Notes: generated by a model from the letters alone, not told the origin. A stretch of DNA of 64,000 nucleotides from Hydra vulgaris (GCF_038396675.1 NC_088922.1:70687501-70751500), one strand, 5' to 3'; positions 23,373 through 37,459 are shown, numbered from the stretch's first letter. Numbers and translations: made by a program.

Positions 23373-23815
23373 ACATGCGCTTATCACAAACACTTATACA
23401 TAGATACACATATCTTTGATTTAAAACTGAAAGATTCAGATTATCAGTTGATCGATGATAGTATCGGTTATTTGCATTTTTTGGGAAAAAATTTTTGAAG
23501 GTAAAAGGTTGGTTTTTGTGTTGGTGGTTGCAGACAAACTGGCAATTCAAGAATTGAACAAGGTCACATAGTTTAAATATCTTAGAAGTAAGATAAAGCA
23601 AATTAGGATTGGATTTGTAATTCTGAAAATGTCTTATTTTTAAAGCTTTGTTTTAAAGATGAGATATCCTTAAAACTTCTTGCTGTTGAGATTGTCCCAA
23701 TATTTGACAAGTATACCGAATATGCGAGCCAAAAATGGCATGGTATATGTTTAATAATGTTTTCAGATTGACATAATGGCGAACTTTAGCCAGCCAAGGT
23801 AAGGGTAAGGGATAT
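23373..23815 (-). mobile_element. LINE reverse transcriptase C-terminal fragment
   Basis: The minus strand reads LAKVRHYVNLKTLLNIYHAI, then HIRYTCQILGQ, then an NKALKI box and about 75 more residues to a stop at 23,371. This LAK-R-...-Y-A-I-...-G pattern is the C-terminal domain that follows the RT thumb in CR1/Jockey-like LINEs. The RT core upstream is missing. Confidence 0.6.
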
Positions 23816-23836
23816 GTATACATATATGTATATATA

Positions 23837-23998
23837 TATATTAGTAGTAGAAAATCACTTAACAAAAATTTTTTCCATTTAACACTGTGTTTCATCAACA
23901 AAGATTCATCAGAAATGCATTTCTGATGAATCTTTGTTGATGAAACACAGTGTTAAATCGAAAAAATTTTTGTTAAGTGATTTTCTACTACTAATATA
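23837..23998. repeat. 162-bp near-perfect loop-free palindrome
   Basis: Sequence is symmetric about 23917/23918 (AGAAATGCATTTCT at the centre). Arms of 81 nt match with a single visible mismatch pair, in the TTTTTTCCATTT / AAATCGAAAAAA block. The outer ends read ATTAGTAGTAG and sit beside TA repeats. Nothing in the arms is coding. Confidence 0.9.
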
Positions 23999-24000
23999 AT

Positions 24001-24063
24001 TGCTCTGTTCTGTTAAGAACATTGAGCACTCTATTGTGTAGAATACTTTTTAAAGTTGTTTAA

Positions 24064-24099
<36 letters not shown>

Positions 24100-24120
24100 A
24101 TATATATATATATATATATA
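24001..24120. repeat. Dispersed GCTCTGTTCT...GAGCACTCTATT repeat and (TA)n
   Basis: TGCTCTGTTCTGTTAAGAAC then ATTGAGCACTCTATT (24,001-24,036), followed by AGAATACTTTTTAAAGTTG to 24,062, recurs in pieces at 36,987-37,020 and, inverted, at 37,123-37,152 and 37,209-37,238. TA runs follow at 24,067-24,120. Confidence 0.75.
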
Positions 24121-24540
24121 TTAATTACAAATATTAGTTAATATATTTTAACTATTCAATAGTTTACCTTTACAAAAAAAATATTTAGTCAAGATCATTA
24201 TTTATAATTTATGAAAAAACTGGTCTTTAAATTACGAGGTAAATTTTAAACATATGATACTTTTATTTTGTACAAGTAGTGTCGTATATGGTATGATCAA
24301 AATAATTTTGTCCATGATAAGTCTAATATCCGGCCAACTATGCATTATGGCAAAATTATGTAATAAATCGTTATCAGTGATAACAAGTAATAATAATTGA
24401 TATTTAATTATACTTACCTATTAGAATGAATAACTTGATTAATAACCTAAAATGTGAGAACTTATCACAATTAAAATAAAATTAAAAACAAATATCTGAG
24501 GTCATAATCAAATTGATAATTTTTCTTTCATAGAGAAAAA
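24121..24540. other. No gene seen; possible 5' flank of the hAT element
   Basis: AT-rich and non-coding. No clear hAT terminal repeat was found here. Confidence 0.35.
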
Positions 24541-26046
24541 TGGTTTCGGAAGCGTGGAATTACTTTGATAAAGATGTGGCAAATGAAAAGAAATACGGAG
24601 ATTGCAAAAATGTCATAAAAGAATCGCTTTTCCAGGAGGCAGCACAAAAGGCCTAATTGGATATGTCAAAAGTTGCAAGAAAATAGATTTAAAACCATCC
24701 AGTTCCAGACCAGTGTAGCAGTAGTATAGAAGATGGTACAATTTAAATGTTTATCACAACAAAATGTATTGATTAGGAATGGTAAGATTGCCATCTCCTA
24801 GTTCTGCTGAAACATTAAACATTTTGATGATGGAAAAATTAAAAGAATTTGGTATAGATAGTGAAAATATTGGAGGTAAAACTACGGATGGCTGTAGGTG
24901 GATGGTGAAATTGGGAACCATATTTAAGTTTCCACATCAGATATGTCAGAATCATTCAATTCATTTGAGAGTTTGTGATTTGATATATGCTAAAAAAGAT
25001 TGCAGCAAAATTGTAAACAAAGAAACTGAATCGGATGTTGAAACGGCAATGAAAACTGATGGAGGGACTGAAGGAGAGTTTCTTATTGACTATTCCGAGA
25101 ATGAGATTAAATATGAAGAAAATATCTAAATAAGTATACAGAAACTTCGAATCCTAATTAAGTTTTTGAAATATTCATCGTTTCGATATAAAGTTCTTAA
25201 AAAAAACAACGAACTTTACAGATTTTTGCATGACAAAGGACTGATGCTCGACAACCACACTAGATGGAACAGTGTTTTTCAGATGATTAAAAGATTTTTT
25301 GATTGCTTAGAAGCTGTAAAAAAAAAACACTCAAAGAACTAAACTGCTTAAACATGTAAGATAAAATTGACTTAGATTTCTTAAAATGTCTGTCTGACTT
25401 ATTTGAAGTCATTGCTGATGCTGCAGTTCGTTTGGAAAAATCAAATACAACATTTTGGGGTGTGACATTGTTATGGAAACATTAGTAAGGAAATTGAAGG
25501 TTGTAGAAACTAACATCAGTTCTAATTTTGCAGAGGCGTTAATCTACAGATACAAAAATCGTAAAATTATTGTTGGTATCATTGAGTCGTTATTGGTACA
25601 ATCCTGATTTTTTTAAAAATTAAAACCACACATTTTTTTACGCCTCCAAAAAAGATATTCAAGTTTATACTGCAAAATTATTTGATCAACTATTTGCAAC
25701 AAAAGAAAATAGTCTCCAACCAAAATCAGATGATCGCGCTAAAAGCAAACTAGGAGAACCATCACAATCGACATCTTTTTTTGACAGAATTCAAGAAGTT
25801 TTGAATCAAAATCAATCAGCAGCTAAAAAGCCAAAAAAAGTCAAGACCTTCACCGATCAGTTAAAAAAATATGAAGTAACTGGTGTGAAATCAGAAGCAG
25901 TTTTGAAATTTGAACTAGCCATCCATAGAATTCAAGCAACTTCCTCAGAAGCAGAAAGAGTTTTCTCCTCATCTTCCAGATTTGTCACTAAGTTTCGTAG
26001 TTCGCTTTCTGATGAAATGAAATACTTTTTTTTAATTTTAAATTAG
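24541..26046 (+). pseudogene. hAT-family transposase relic
   Basis: The hallmarks occur in order. An N-terminal MVSEAWNYFDKDVANEK start resembles BED-finger-type hAT openings. TTDGCRWMVKLGTIFKF and HQICQNHSIHLRV (24,880-24,970) match the core. DNHTRWNSVFQMIKRF (about 25,250) follows, and QATSSEAERVFSSSSRF with LSDEMKYFF (25,930-26,040) is the C-terminal dimerisation (hATC) block. Many stops and frameshifts separate these. The DDE catalytic set cannot be confirmed, and terminal repeats or an 8-bp duplication are not visible, so only the decayed gene is claimed. Confidence 0.75.
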
Positions 26047-29000
26047 TAGTACCCCAAGAAGTCTTTATTACAGAGTATCACGAATAAGCATTTAACTGAA
26101 AATTCACGCCTTCCTCCTAACCGATGCCGGTGAAAACCATTTATTAGATAAAACTTGTTCCTTAAAAAAATTGTGATTAAAAAAATATTTAAGTATTCTA
26201 TGAAATACAAAAATATAAATTTTTTAAAAATTTATTATGAATTATAAATCGAAATATATAAAATTTAAAAAAAAAATATATATATATAAGAGCAATGTTT
26301 AATTATCAACAAGAGTTTAATTTTTTAATTTATAACAAAATATTATCCAAACTCCAATTTTTTCTCGACTCCAACGGAGTTTTTTCTCGATTTCTCTCAA
26401 CTCCATTTTTTCACAATTTTAGATTCTTTGGTTAATAACCTCAATGTTTGTGCTTTGACAAAAGAAAAAAAAAAAAAAAAAAAATATTATTTAAATATTA
26501 CAGTTATTAAATTTGACAAAATAAATTGATAAGATTGAAGTAGTTATTTGCTCCGTTGTGTAATGATTTTTATTGATTTTAAAACGCTTTGGTTTGAATT
26601 AAATACTCTGCGAGGGAAAACTTGTAATACTTTCTGTTTGGTTTATTAGCTAAATTAGGCGTTGTGTAATCGGACGATCCTAAAGTGTTATGCCTGCATT
26701 TTTTTTAAAAAATTATGCATATTATATCAAAATTTAGCAAAAATTTTTTATAAACAGACTAAAAGATTGAAAAATTAGAACTTTTTAACTTAGGAGGTCC
26801 AAAAACAGATAACCTAATGAAAAATGAATCCGAAATTTTCAAACTACAATCTTGAAAAGCTTTATTCTCAGCGAGTAAAAAATTCAAATTTTAAACACGC
26901 CAGGTTGTCTCTTACACTTTCAGTTTCAAAAAAATAATAATAATAACTTGTTTGTGTAAAAATAGCGCTGCTTGTCATTGATGTTTTAAAAAATTTTAAA
27001 AAGTGCTAAAAACACTTTAAAAAAAGACAGAGTATTACCATAAAATGTAGTATGCATTTCAGCTCATTATTTTTATTCAATCATTTCAGCTCATTAGCTT
27101 TAATCAATCAAAGTTATCTTTGTTAAGAGATTACAAAAATTGAAAATTTTGAAGCAAAAAAAGCCTTATAAAAAAATGAAATAAAAGTCTGAAAATAAAA
27201 ACTAATATGTTCTACTAACATATGTCTGATCCTTACTATAAAGTTCATTACTATAAATGACTGCACAAAATAATTTCAAAATAAGCAACTGACAAGCAAA
27301 ATCAATATTTTTTAAAATAAAATTAGAACTGCAACTGAAAGATCTAAAAAGTTTAACTAGATTTTTGGCTCAATCAACCCATTTAAAACAACTACATCAG
27401 TGTATATTTGAAAAAGTCTAAGTTCAGTTGCTTTTTATTTTTAATATCTAATAAAGACCTTGGTTTTTTTGAAAAATTTTCTTGAAACAATAATTCAGAT
27501 AAAGTATTAACTGTAATCTGAGACAATTTACAACATTTGTGCCATTCAACCCTAAGTAGACGAATCTTCACATTACCCCTAAGCATACTAGATGCTTAAA
27601 GTCTAAAGGAAACTTCGTCACCATGTCAAAATTTAATTCAATTAAACACACAAATAAACACACATTTAATTCAAATTAACACACCGCTAAGATGTTCATG
27701 CTTTTTATGACAAAAATTTGAATCAGTCTTTAAAACGGATGAAATATGTGGGAGTATTATCTTGCCACACCATATTCCTTTCTGAACATAACACTCACAT
27801 CCGTTATAACCATTGTGCAACTTAATAAACTTAACAAATGCTCTAACTGGGGCATCACATATAATGACACCAAGACTGATTTCATACTCAATATTTTCAT
27901 AGATAAACCATCTTTTGTAAAAACTTTGAACTCTACCAAAAAATTAACAAGAATCTAGTACCTATTATCTAAGATAATCAAAAATGGAATTAGGTTTTTG
28001 GGTATCACTTTTCAAACAAATCTCTAAAAACCCAATTTTAGGTCCCCCAAAATTGCGAGTGCTAGGCCTATGATCTGACATGAACTTTTATAAACAGCAA
28101 CAACTTTCGTCAAATTTTGTTTAAAATTTTTTACATGTATTCTTAAAACTGCATCACTATTTAGATATTCATTGAATAATTTCCCACATATTTTTTCATA
28201 TATAATATTTATGAAGTATTATTCTACTTTACTATTAGCTATCAAGCTGATTAAATTAATTTGATCACCTTCAGCTTTAAATTGAAGCTGATGAGTTTAA
28301 AGCTGAAGCTGAAATATCAGCTGCAACAACTACTTTATAGACAACATAGTTGTTTTGATGAATATTATTTTATCATAATACATGTGTTTTTTTATACTTA
28401 ATACTAATTTTTTTATTTTATAATACACGTTTTTTTTTTAATATGTGTTTTTTTATAATACATGTTTTTTATAATATTTAAGTACTTAAAAAAATATTGA
28501 CTTTTGTCTAATATTCTTTAGATTAAAAAAATATTCTCTTACATTTTTCTAATCGTGGTAATAAACAAATATAATATTTACTCTAATTATTATATTTGGC
28601 CCCAAAGTTCATGCAATTTTATCATATATAAACCTCTCAATAATTCTAATAAATATAAGTTAATACCATTATTTTTATAGTTATATTTACTAACCTATCA
28701 TTACTAATATTTATCAAAAATACATTCTGGTTGTTGAAGTAACTTTTACTCAAATCAGTATGAAAATATTGTCAACAGTCAGTGTGCAACAAACAGAAAT
28801 GTTCTTAAACATGCTGTAAAATACAAGATATGCATAAGATACAAATCATATGGGACCTATTTTTGTTCCTTTAATTAGCAACCTAATATTTTTATCCCAA
28901 CATTTTAAAATTAAGTAATGGAAAACAAAAACAGTGTTTAACTTATTATAACTCAGTTATAATAAATAAGCATATGGTCATGATCTATATAAGCATATGG

Positions 29001-30320
29001 TCATGATCTATATTATCTTTTTTTAGTAATTGTTATTTATGTTAAAGCTATCAAGTTAAATTTTTAATTATAAGTTTTGTAATTAAATTTTGAATGCAAA
29101 AGATTAAATCAATAAATATTTTATCAATATTGTAAATATAAGGTAAGTATTATAAGTATTTATAAGTATAAGTATTGTAAGTATAAGTTATTATTATGTA
29201 TATTATGATATTATTGTATTATATATATTATGTATATTATGATATTATTGATATTATATTACAAGCATAAAATTTTAAATCAAAGTCAAAAATTATCAAT
29301 GATTTAAATTTTTTTGTTATGCAGTTGATGCATAACAATTAAGCCATTTTTGCATTTATTTGTAAACACTTGATATTTATATCTGACAGTGGGTAAACTT
29401 TGTTAACATCAGTCATTTTGCTTGAATAAAATATATAAAAATCAATGGAAAAGAGTGGATCAACAAAAACGATTTAAAAACATTAAATTCCTTAAATATG
29501 ACCTATCCATCACAACATTTGCCTGTTTTCTCTTCTTGAATCTTTCTGACTAAACCAATTTTTTAAGCAGTTATTACCATCACTAGCAGAAACAAAACAC
29601 TAAATTTTGATAATTTAAAAATGCAAACAGTGTCTCAATGGAATAGTTACTACTGTTTAATAGTTACTGGAAAATATGTTAAACTTTGTAAATTTATAAT
29701 AAAAAAAAAATTAAAAAAATTCGTTTTATAACGGTAATAAATAAATGAAATTCTAAAACAACATCTTTTTAATGGAGTTTCACAATGAAAAAATACACCG
29801 AAAAAACAATTTATCTTTAGTTAAAATGTAAAAATGTAAATATAATGTATACAAAAAACATAATGCATAAAAGTTGAATTTTTAAATTTATTTCGCGCAC
29901 ATTACAAATTATAAATGGCAACCATCGAGTAAGTTTAGTAATAATTTTTTAAATTATCAGTTTAAACCTTTTGGGAACATTATGTGAAACCCGTCAAATC
30001 CCCAGATTTTTATCAGACCTTTCGGCCCTGATAAAAACCAGAAAAAACCCAATCAAGTAAGTTTGCTTGATTTTTTTACCATAGGGGACCCGTTCGGAAA
30101 CCAAAACATTTACCCGTCAAAATTCCTATCCCGTAAGCCCAGACAAAAACCATACGGTACCCGTTTGTCAATGGTGGCTGGGTCAAGAACTTTTAGTATG
30201 TTACTATTCATTAAGTAAAGTATTACAGGTAAAAAAAACTGAGCTGAAAGAAAAATATTTATGGGTTGCACAGGGAAGAAATATGTTAGTAATGTACAAA
30301 ATTGCCTAAAACAATAGTAA
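26047..30320. other. 4.3 kb without recognisable gene
   Basis: Very AT-rich. All frames are short and lack domains. Noted only: poly-A (26,461-26,484), a GACTCCAACGGAGTT palindromic patch near 26,370, TA/TATT-rich simple sequence at 29,120-29,265, and a block at 29,930-30,190 with slightly higher GC. No host exon could be supported. Confidence 0.4.
28966..29011. repeat. Exact 23-bp tandem duplication
   Basis: Two identical copies of ATAAGCATATGGTCATGATC plus TAT lie head to tail (28966-28988 and 28989-29011). Confidence 0.9.
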
Positions 30321-30329
30321 AAAGAATTG

Positions 30330-31940
30330 TATGCTACTTAAATTCTCCTTTTTCCCGATGAGAGACACCCGTTTGCGATGATTCTCAATAATACGAAGTA
30401 CGTATTGTAACTGTTTTGGATCTTTGACTTTGTTTTTAAAGTCTTAGATCAGCTTGACTCCTCGTTCAGCGCAGTCATTAACCACTTCTAAAAACTCGAC
30501 TACTTTTTAACATAGTCTTTCATCTTTGTCCAATGCTCAAAAGGTAGTTGCAACCAATCCACTTTATTAGCTTTCATTTTAAGTAAATCAAACAGTAATC
30601 AGAAATCTGGCCCGATCAACGACACAAAATCAGAAATTTTATTTAGTTTTATTGGTGAAAATATTGGTTTTCCATCTTGATTAGTTCGTTTTTTTTATGC
30701 TAAACAATTTCAAAGCTACAGCAGAACGTTCGATTGCAGGAATAGATTCATCAAACAAGATGAAGACAATTAACTGTTGAGTTAAATACCAAAAATGTCT
30801 GTAACATGATGAAAAGGCGGCATCCGCAGCTGTACTGTCAAATTTGCGATACCACTGCATGTCAGTGACAATCAACATTTGGTGCAATGATGGAAATTCG
30901 ACTTTGCAAAAAAGCTTTTGCTATTCAAGTGACGGCTTCGATGAAGTGGACGGCTGCATTCATAATTTTATTTTAATTGATGAAATTGACTTTCTTGTTT
31001 TTTCTTTTGTTGACGATAAATACTTTATTTGAAATAGCAAACTGTTCAAGGGGAGCGCCAACAGCTTTACCTATTTTTGCTTCAATTGTCATTGTACCCC
31101 TAACGCTTAGATGTAAGCGATCGGAAAATTCAGTAAACGATTTAGTTAGCGTCTTTGGATTCAACTGAGAAATAAGGGCTGACGATCTTTGACGATCTTG
31201 ACTTGGGGTAAAATTCGTCATCTTTTAAGATTTTTGTGTTTTTATCATCTTCGCAAGAACTTTTTTAACTTCTTTACTCACAATAATATCTCGTCTTCTT
31301 TTAGATAAAATATCATGCGCTGCTCTCTGCTGTTCCAGACGTTCAATAGAATAATGCATTTTTCTCTCTCTTTGGTGTAAATTAGTATCTCAACCAAGCA
31401 TGTGGCCAACCTTGAAAAAAAACTTATCAAAAATTGTGTACCTCGGACAAAGTAGAATTACTAAATAAGTAATTTCATTTATGTATGGATATTTCAACTA
31501 ATTTTGTAACAACAGCCACTCCTCTTTTCTAGTTAAAATTCGAGATCACCGTAATATTTCGTAGACTTTAGATGCTGAAATATCAACCAACTGATTTATT
31601 GATGTCCTGAACTTTTGGCGTGTCTTCGCTGCGCATTTTTTTTTCTATTTTCTTTATACTTTTCTATTCAACAAACACTTTTAAGAAGTTGTCATGACAT
31701 TTACTATCTGGCTTGATTGGAATTCTTGTTCTCCCCCAAATCTTTTTAGGCTCAATTAAAATTGTGTTAAAAACATCACGGGTCGAAGAAGGTTCTTTTT
31801 CACTAATATTGCCAACTTCTCGGAGGTGTAAATATCTTCTTAAAAAAGACCAACTTTTAGTGGAAGTTTTGAACCAACAGCTAAACTTTTTTGAGACCAT
31901 ATCCAACAAAGTTGTCTTGATAATTTTTTCTTGTGCATAA
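30330..31940 (-). pseudogene. Decayed gene of unrecognised repeated family
   Basis: Minus-strand fragments line up in one orientation. They run from a Lys-rich start (KIWGRTRIPIKPDSKCHDNF, about 31,700-31,740), through SFTEFSDRLHLSVRGTMTIE (31,070-31,130), DAAFSSCYRHFWYLTQQLIV and FDESIPAIERSAVALKLF (30,700-30,810), to VVNDCAERGVKLI (about 30,450-30,490) and YVLRIIENHRKRVSL (about 30,370-30,410). The same-strand order and conserved look suggest one degraded protein gene. I cannot assign a function. A mobile-element-associated gene is the likeliest guess because everything around it is repeat-derived. Stops and frameshifts are numerous. Confidence 0.45.
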
Positions 31941-33480
31941 AGTTTTTCTTACTCTAAACTTTTTAATTTTTCAACTAGTACACTTAAATATTTGAAAATT
32001 TAAAAACTAAAGTAATACAGTACTACTGCTAAATGTTCTGAATTGTACACTTGTTTAAAAAAAGACAATAAACTCGGGTAAAATTAACAGTTGTTAACAT
32101 TACGATACCATAATAGAGTTTTCATAGAGTAATAAGTTAATAGTATTTTTGATATGGCAAGATATATACAGAAAAGGTTTTTTTATGGAAATTTCTCAAA
32201 GAATTTCCCAGGGAAATTTAAAAGCAATTAAAATAGAGTTTTATTTGCTTTTAGATAAGTTTTTTGAAAATGTTGGTTTGTACATTTTATTCATAGGTGT
32301 GTGGTATCTTTAGTATATTAGTTTATTAGTACATTTTATTCGTAAGTGTGTAGTGTCTTAACTTTAGTATATTTGTTATCTTAATAAATTAAGTTAACGA
32401 GTAATTTTCCAATCAGTCGCTACATTTTTTTAAATTGAGTTAATTGGTATTTATTTATATTTTTACTACACTTGCATTCTTGCTGACAGATCTACAAAAT
32501 GCAGAGAGAATTTAAAACGTTACTTAATGAAAAATAACATACTAAAAGTTCTTGAATGAATTTTGAAAAACCGATAGTGAAATCTTGAAAAATGTTGAAA
32601 AAATGCCTCCTCACATAAAAAGTTAAACTCAAAATTTAAAAAAATGCGGAAATGGGACACCCTAACGTTTGCATCACTTTTAAAATCAATATTTTTCCAA
32701 CTAATTAAGAATAATTGATAGTTAAATGTTTTCAAATTTGATTCATTAAAATGGGTTTTGTGAAAATTTGTTTTTATTGTGGTAACATTTTAGAGACAAT
32801 ATTTATTTAAAAAAAAAAAAAAAATAGTGAAATAGTTAGGAGTTGTCAGTTTGAATAATACTTTTTTATTAGATTCATTAAAAATATTAGTTGTTATAAT
32901 AATGTGTAGCTACCGTTTTGTTGTTACTCTTGTTGGTCTGTTAATTAAAGGAATTGTACCGTTTCGAAATAAATCGTCATTAAAAACTTTTTTATGTTGT
33001 TATCATTTATTTATTCTTTTCATTACCAAATTACAGGTAAAACAAGCAGTATAAAACAAGTTTATAAAACTAATAATTTATACTTCCATGATAAAGTCTT
33101 TTTGGAATATTTTTCTACATCAAATTCGTAAATATTAATATTTGTTCTCTGATATTCCAAAACTCAAAGGAATGGTTCAAAATTGCCGCTATATTGTCTC
33201 CTACGTCGTCATAGCGACGTTTAATCGTTATTTTAATTCCTTCTATCAAAGACTGGGCGAAGTAAAGCTCAAGTTGATTGCACATTTTTATATGCACATA
33301 AATAGGTTATCTTTTGAAACATCAGATATCTGAGTCAAAATCAAGGAACTACTAGTCGGATTGTTCAGTAGTCTGATAAACAGATTTAATTTTTTTCGAA
33401 TAAGAATGGTAGATATATTATCTATTTTAAAGAAACGATGCAAGTAGTTTTTGCTGTACTTTGATATAGAAAAGAGGAAT
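31941..33480. other. No gene seen
   Basis: AT-rich with short frames only. A TTTTATTCGTAAGTGTGTAGT-type near-duplication occurs at 32,285-32,355. Nothing else is supported. Confidence 0.4.
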
Positions 33481-35700
33481 TTTTATGCTGACCTTCCAAC
33501 AGCGTCAAATTTATTAAGAAGTGAATTATTATAGCAGTAAATTTCTAAGCTGTAAAATAGATATAATAGATTCGGCACAGCCGGAGATTTGAACAAATGT
33601 ACTATAATTAATAGCTGACAAAAACAAATACCAGATTTTTTAAGAGCTCTGGAGATTAATTGAAACTGAATAATACCTTCGTTTATATTTGCTATTTGAA
33701 GTGTTGCTGTATTTTGAGTATGATTTTGATTATTCCATAGGAATCCGAGGTGTTTCATTATTAATGAGGTGTAGGGGAGAGCCGTTTATTTGAATCGTGT
33801 TTTTTGTAAATGAACTTTTACCGGATATAAAAATTTCGGTTTTTTTGGTGTTTAGTTTAATATATAGCTTTTGGCATTGTGACTGAACTTTATTAACCAA
33901 TTTTTGTAGACCAGAAAGAGTAGGACTTTGTAAGATAATATCGTCTGTATAGGTAATAATACCAGTGTAGACACCACTTACTGTTGTTCCAAGTTTGCAA
34001 TCTGAAACAACTTGATTTAATACGCTTTGAGTGTATATGTTATATAAATGTGGTGTTGAAATTGATCCTTGTCGCTCGCCTTGAGACAAATGTATATGAT
34101 TTGATTTATACACAAGGTACGATATATTAGCAGTACCCGTTAAATATAGTGATTGTAGTGAACGAACTACTGAGAGCGGTAACTTTTTGCTGTAATAAAG
34201 TTTTTCAAACAACAAATCCCAGTTACAGCTATCGACTTATTTGCAACTAAACTACAAATATATTTTAATGAGTTATTATTATTGTAACATTTTATTGTTT
34301 CACTTAAAAGGAACTCTGCATGAAGAGTAAAACTATTGTGCTTGAAGCCAAATTGATGAGAGTGGCTATTTGATATTCCCGGACATTTTTCCCTAATAAT
34401 ATATTCAAAGAGCTTTGTCAAAATAGGCATGATACTAATTCCGCAAAAAATATTGAAATTATCAAGAGATTTTTTATAGGATTTTACTATTGAGGCAGTT
34501 ATAAATGTTGATAGGTACTCCGGCACCGCTCCATAATTGAAGATATTGTTATAAAACTTTGAAAGCCATGAAAGTAGGTTGTTGTTATAAGAGTATTTAA
34601 GATTTTATATAGTAATTCTGCAGAACCACGTGATCTAATAGATGTAAGCTTAAAAAGTTTCGATGTTGGAAGTTAATACGAGCATTTTATTAGGCTCAAT
34701 GATGAGTTATCATATACGGTGTTTGTAATTGTTGTTGGTTGTTGTAGGAGTTGTTGTTGTAGGAGTGTTGTTGTAGGAGTGTTGTTGTTGTTGTAGGAGT
34801 TGTGTACGAGTAGGAGTGTGGTTGTGTAGGAGTTGTGTAGGAGTAGGAGTTTGGTTGTTGTAGGAGTTGTGTAGGTTGTTATAGGAGTTGTGTAGGAGTT
34901 GATGTAGGAGTTGTGGTGGTTGTTGTAGGAGTGTTGAGAATAGTGCTAAAGTTTTTTTCTAAATTCTTTTACAATTGTTTTTTTGTCTTATTTTTTAATA
35001 ATAGTGAAAATACGAGTGTTTGGATTTGATTAAACTTTTTGGATATTGTTACAAAACTTTTATGGATTACTTTTTTGAAGGTATTCAATATTTTTGGTGA
35101 TTTTATTGATTTTTAAGTTATGAGCTGTTTTAACAATTTTGCGGAAATTTTTACGAGCTCGCTTGTATTTATTAAATGAAATGTATTACTGCGATCTGCT
35201 GTAGACTTTTATTTTGAAGATAGACTAGGCAATAGACTTTTATTTTGAAAATTAATATTCATAATGATGGGTAAGTGATCACTCATGTTTAGAAGTGAAG
35301 AAGGAATAACATGGCAGTCAGTAAAGCGTATTGATGATTCTTTTAAGACTGCAATGTGATCAATGTAAGATGATTTAAACAGCGTTTTATGTTTATAAGT
35401 ATAGGTAGGACCAGTGCCATTAATCATATCCAAAAATGATAGCTCATTTAATTCGAGAAAATTGGTTAAATTTTTAGAAAAGTTATTTCGTGTTTTATTG
35501 TTTCGGGCTTCTGGATCATATATATTTTCCAGAAATGATTGGAAATCGCCGGCAATTATACATTCTCCTTCATCTTCATATGTGTTAATGATGAAGGTAA
35601 TCAAACTAAGTTGAGACATGTATTTTTCTAAGGATTCAGAAGTATTTCTACATGAAGTAAGATAAAAATAAAACACTGTTGCCATATGAACCACTTATTG
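33481..35700 (-). mobile_element. LINE (family C) endonuclease and reverse transcriptase relic
   Basis: The endonuclease C-terminal half reads CIIAGDFQSF, KSSYIDHIAVL and NMSDHLPIIMNI (35,209-35,694). The RT follows in pieces: VKSYKKSLDNFN and HQFGFKHNS (34,300-34,480), GERQGSISTPHLYNIYTQS (34,020-34,080), the catalytic YTDDIIL (about 33,930-33,950), and KLNTKKTEIFISGKS (33,800-33,850). Frameshifts separate the blocks. The spacer between endonuclease and RT is largely replaced by a GTAGGAGT minisatellite. A related copy on the same strand lies at 53,880-55,250. Confidence 0.8.
34737..34935. repeat. GTTGTTGTAGGAGT minisatellite
   Basis: Irregular tandem GTAGGAGT/GTTGTTGT units fill about 200 bp. 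They lie inside the span of the LINE where RT N-terminal coding would be expected. Confidence 0.9.
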
Positions 35701-35888
35701 CAAGAATGTGTTAATCCTCGTGTATTACTTTAAGAGGCAGCAGTAAATTTTTACGAATTGAAAAAGCATTTCCCCTAAAAGGTCTTCCCCAAATTTTTTT
35801 TTAAGTATTTAATTTAATTCTTTCAGTAATCATACATAAGATCTTCTGATATGGAATTGCAAACGCCTTCTACAAATATATCAAATTC

Positions 35889-36420
35889 TCAAATAATACC
35901 CAGTGGGCACGCAGCGTCCAACCAACGTTGGATTTAGGATAGGTTATGTTGGACGACGTCGACCAACTATATTTAACGTTGTAATAACGTTATATTCACT
36001 AACGTTATTTTTCATCAGAATTTCAACGTTGTACTAACGGTGGTTTTGTAACGTTTGTTTTATAACGTTGTAATAACGTTGTAATAACATCGGCAACACT
36101 AACTCCAATTATCATCGGAAATACAACGTTGTATTAATGTTGGTTACACTAACGTTTTTTTTCATCCGAATTACAACATTGTGGTAACGTTAGTTACTCT
36201 AACGTTATTTCTCATCTGAATTACAACATTATGGTAACATTTGTTAAACTAACGTTATTTTTTATCGGAATTGTAACATTATGGTAACGTTAGTTACACT
36301 AACGTTTCTTTTCATCAAATTACAACGTTATAACAACTTCGGTTATACTAACATTTTTTTTAAATCGGAATTATAACGTATTGTTAACGTTGGATGAGGC
36401 GGACTTTTTTTCGTCGCAAT
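35889..36420. repeat. AACGTT-rich repeat with about 60-bp period
   Basis: The block starts at CCCAGTGGGCACGCAGCGTC and contains loosely periodic units of the form TAACGTT...TTTTTCATCGGAATTACAACG (about eight). CCAACGTTGGA at the start and an AATCCAATGTTGTTCGA block near 37,770 may be its two inverted ends, with 36,430-37,560 lying between. Confidence 0.6.
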
Positions 36421-36984
36421 TACATTTGGTTAATTAAAATATTTTTTGTCAACATGTGTTTCCTCTTGAGTCGCATTTTGCGACAAATGAGGAAATCCAT
36501 ATATAATTTTATTTCATTTTGGTAAAACTAATTACATTATACGAAAACACGCGAATAAATGTTTACATTTTAAAAAGAAATTAGATTACTTTTTTTTTTA
36601 CCAAAAAATGTATGCTATGTTTGCAAGAAAAATTTGAAACAATTACTCATTTAAATCAGGAAAATTTATTAAATAAAAAATCTGAATTAATTTCTAAATG
36701 TAGGCACGAAAATGTATACCTCTTAAAAAATTATAAAAACAAATGACCAAATTAAACAATCCCCATTCCAAAAAAATTTAATAATTACTTTCTGTAGCAT
36801 CCTGTCAATCAAAAAAGTATAGTAATTAAAATTATTTTTATAATAATTTATAACTTCCTGTAAAATACTTTTTTCTATAAATTAAATTTATTATGAGATT
36901 TAGTAACTCTTCCTGATGATCCAGCAATGGTGAAACTTCAAGTTGAAGAAAAAAGTTAGGTAAGTGTTTTTTACTTATTTATTA
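36421..36984. other. No gene seen
   Basis: AT-rich sequence between the AACGTT repeat and the microsatellite cluster. No motif noted. Confidence 0.4.

Positions 36985-37459
<475 letters not shown>

Noticed and set aside
27746..27958. 70-codon frame with an antisense partner
   Set aside because: Both strands are open by chance and show no recognisable family.
32851..33054. 67-codon hydrophobic frame
   Set aside because: AT-rich composition gives Leu/Ile/Phe-rich frames readily; no supporting context.
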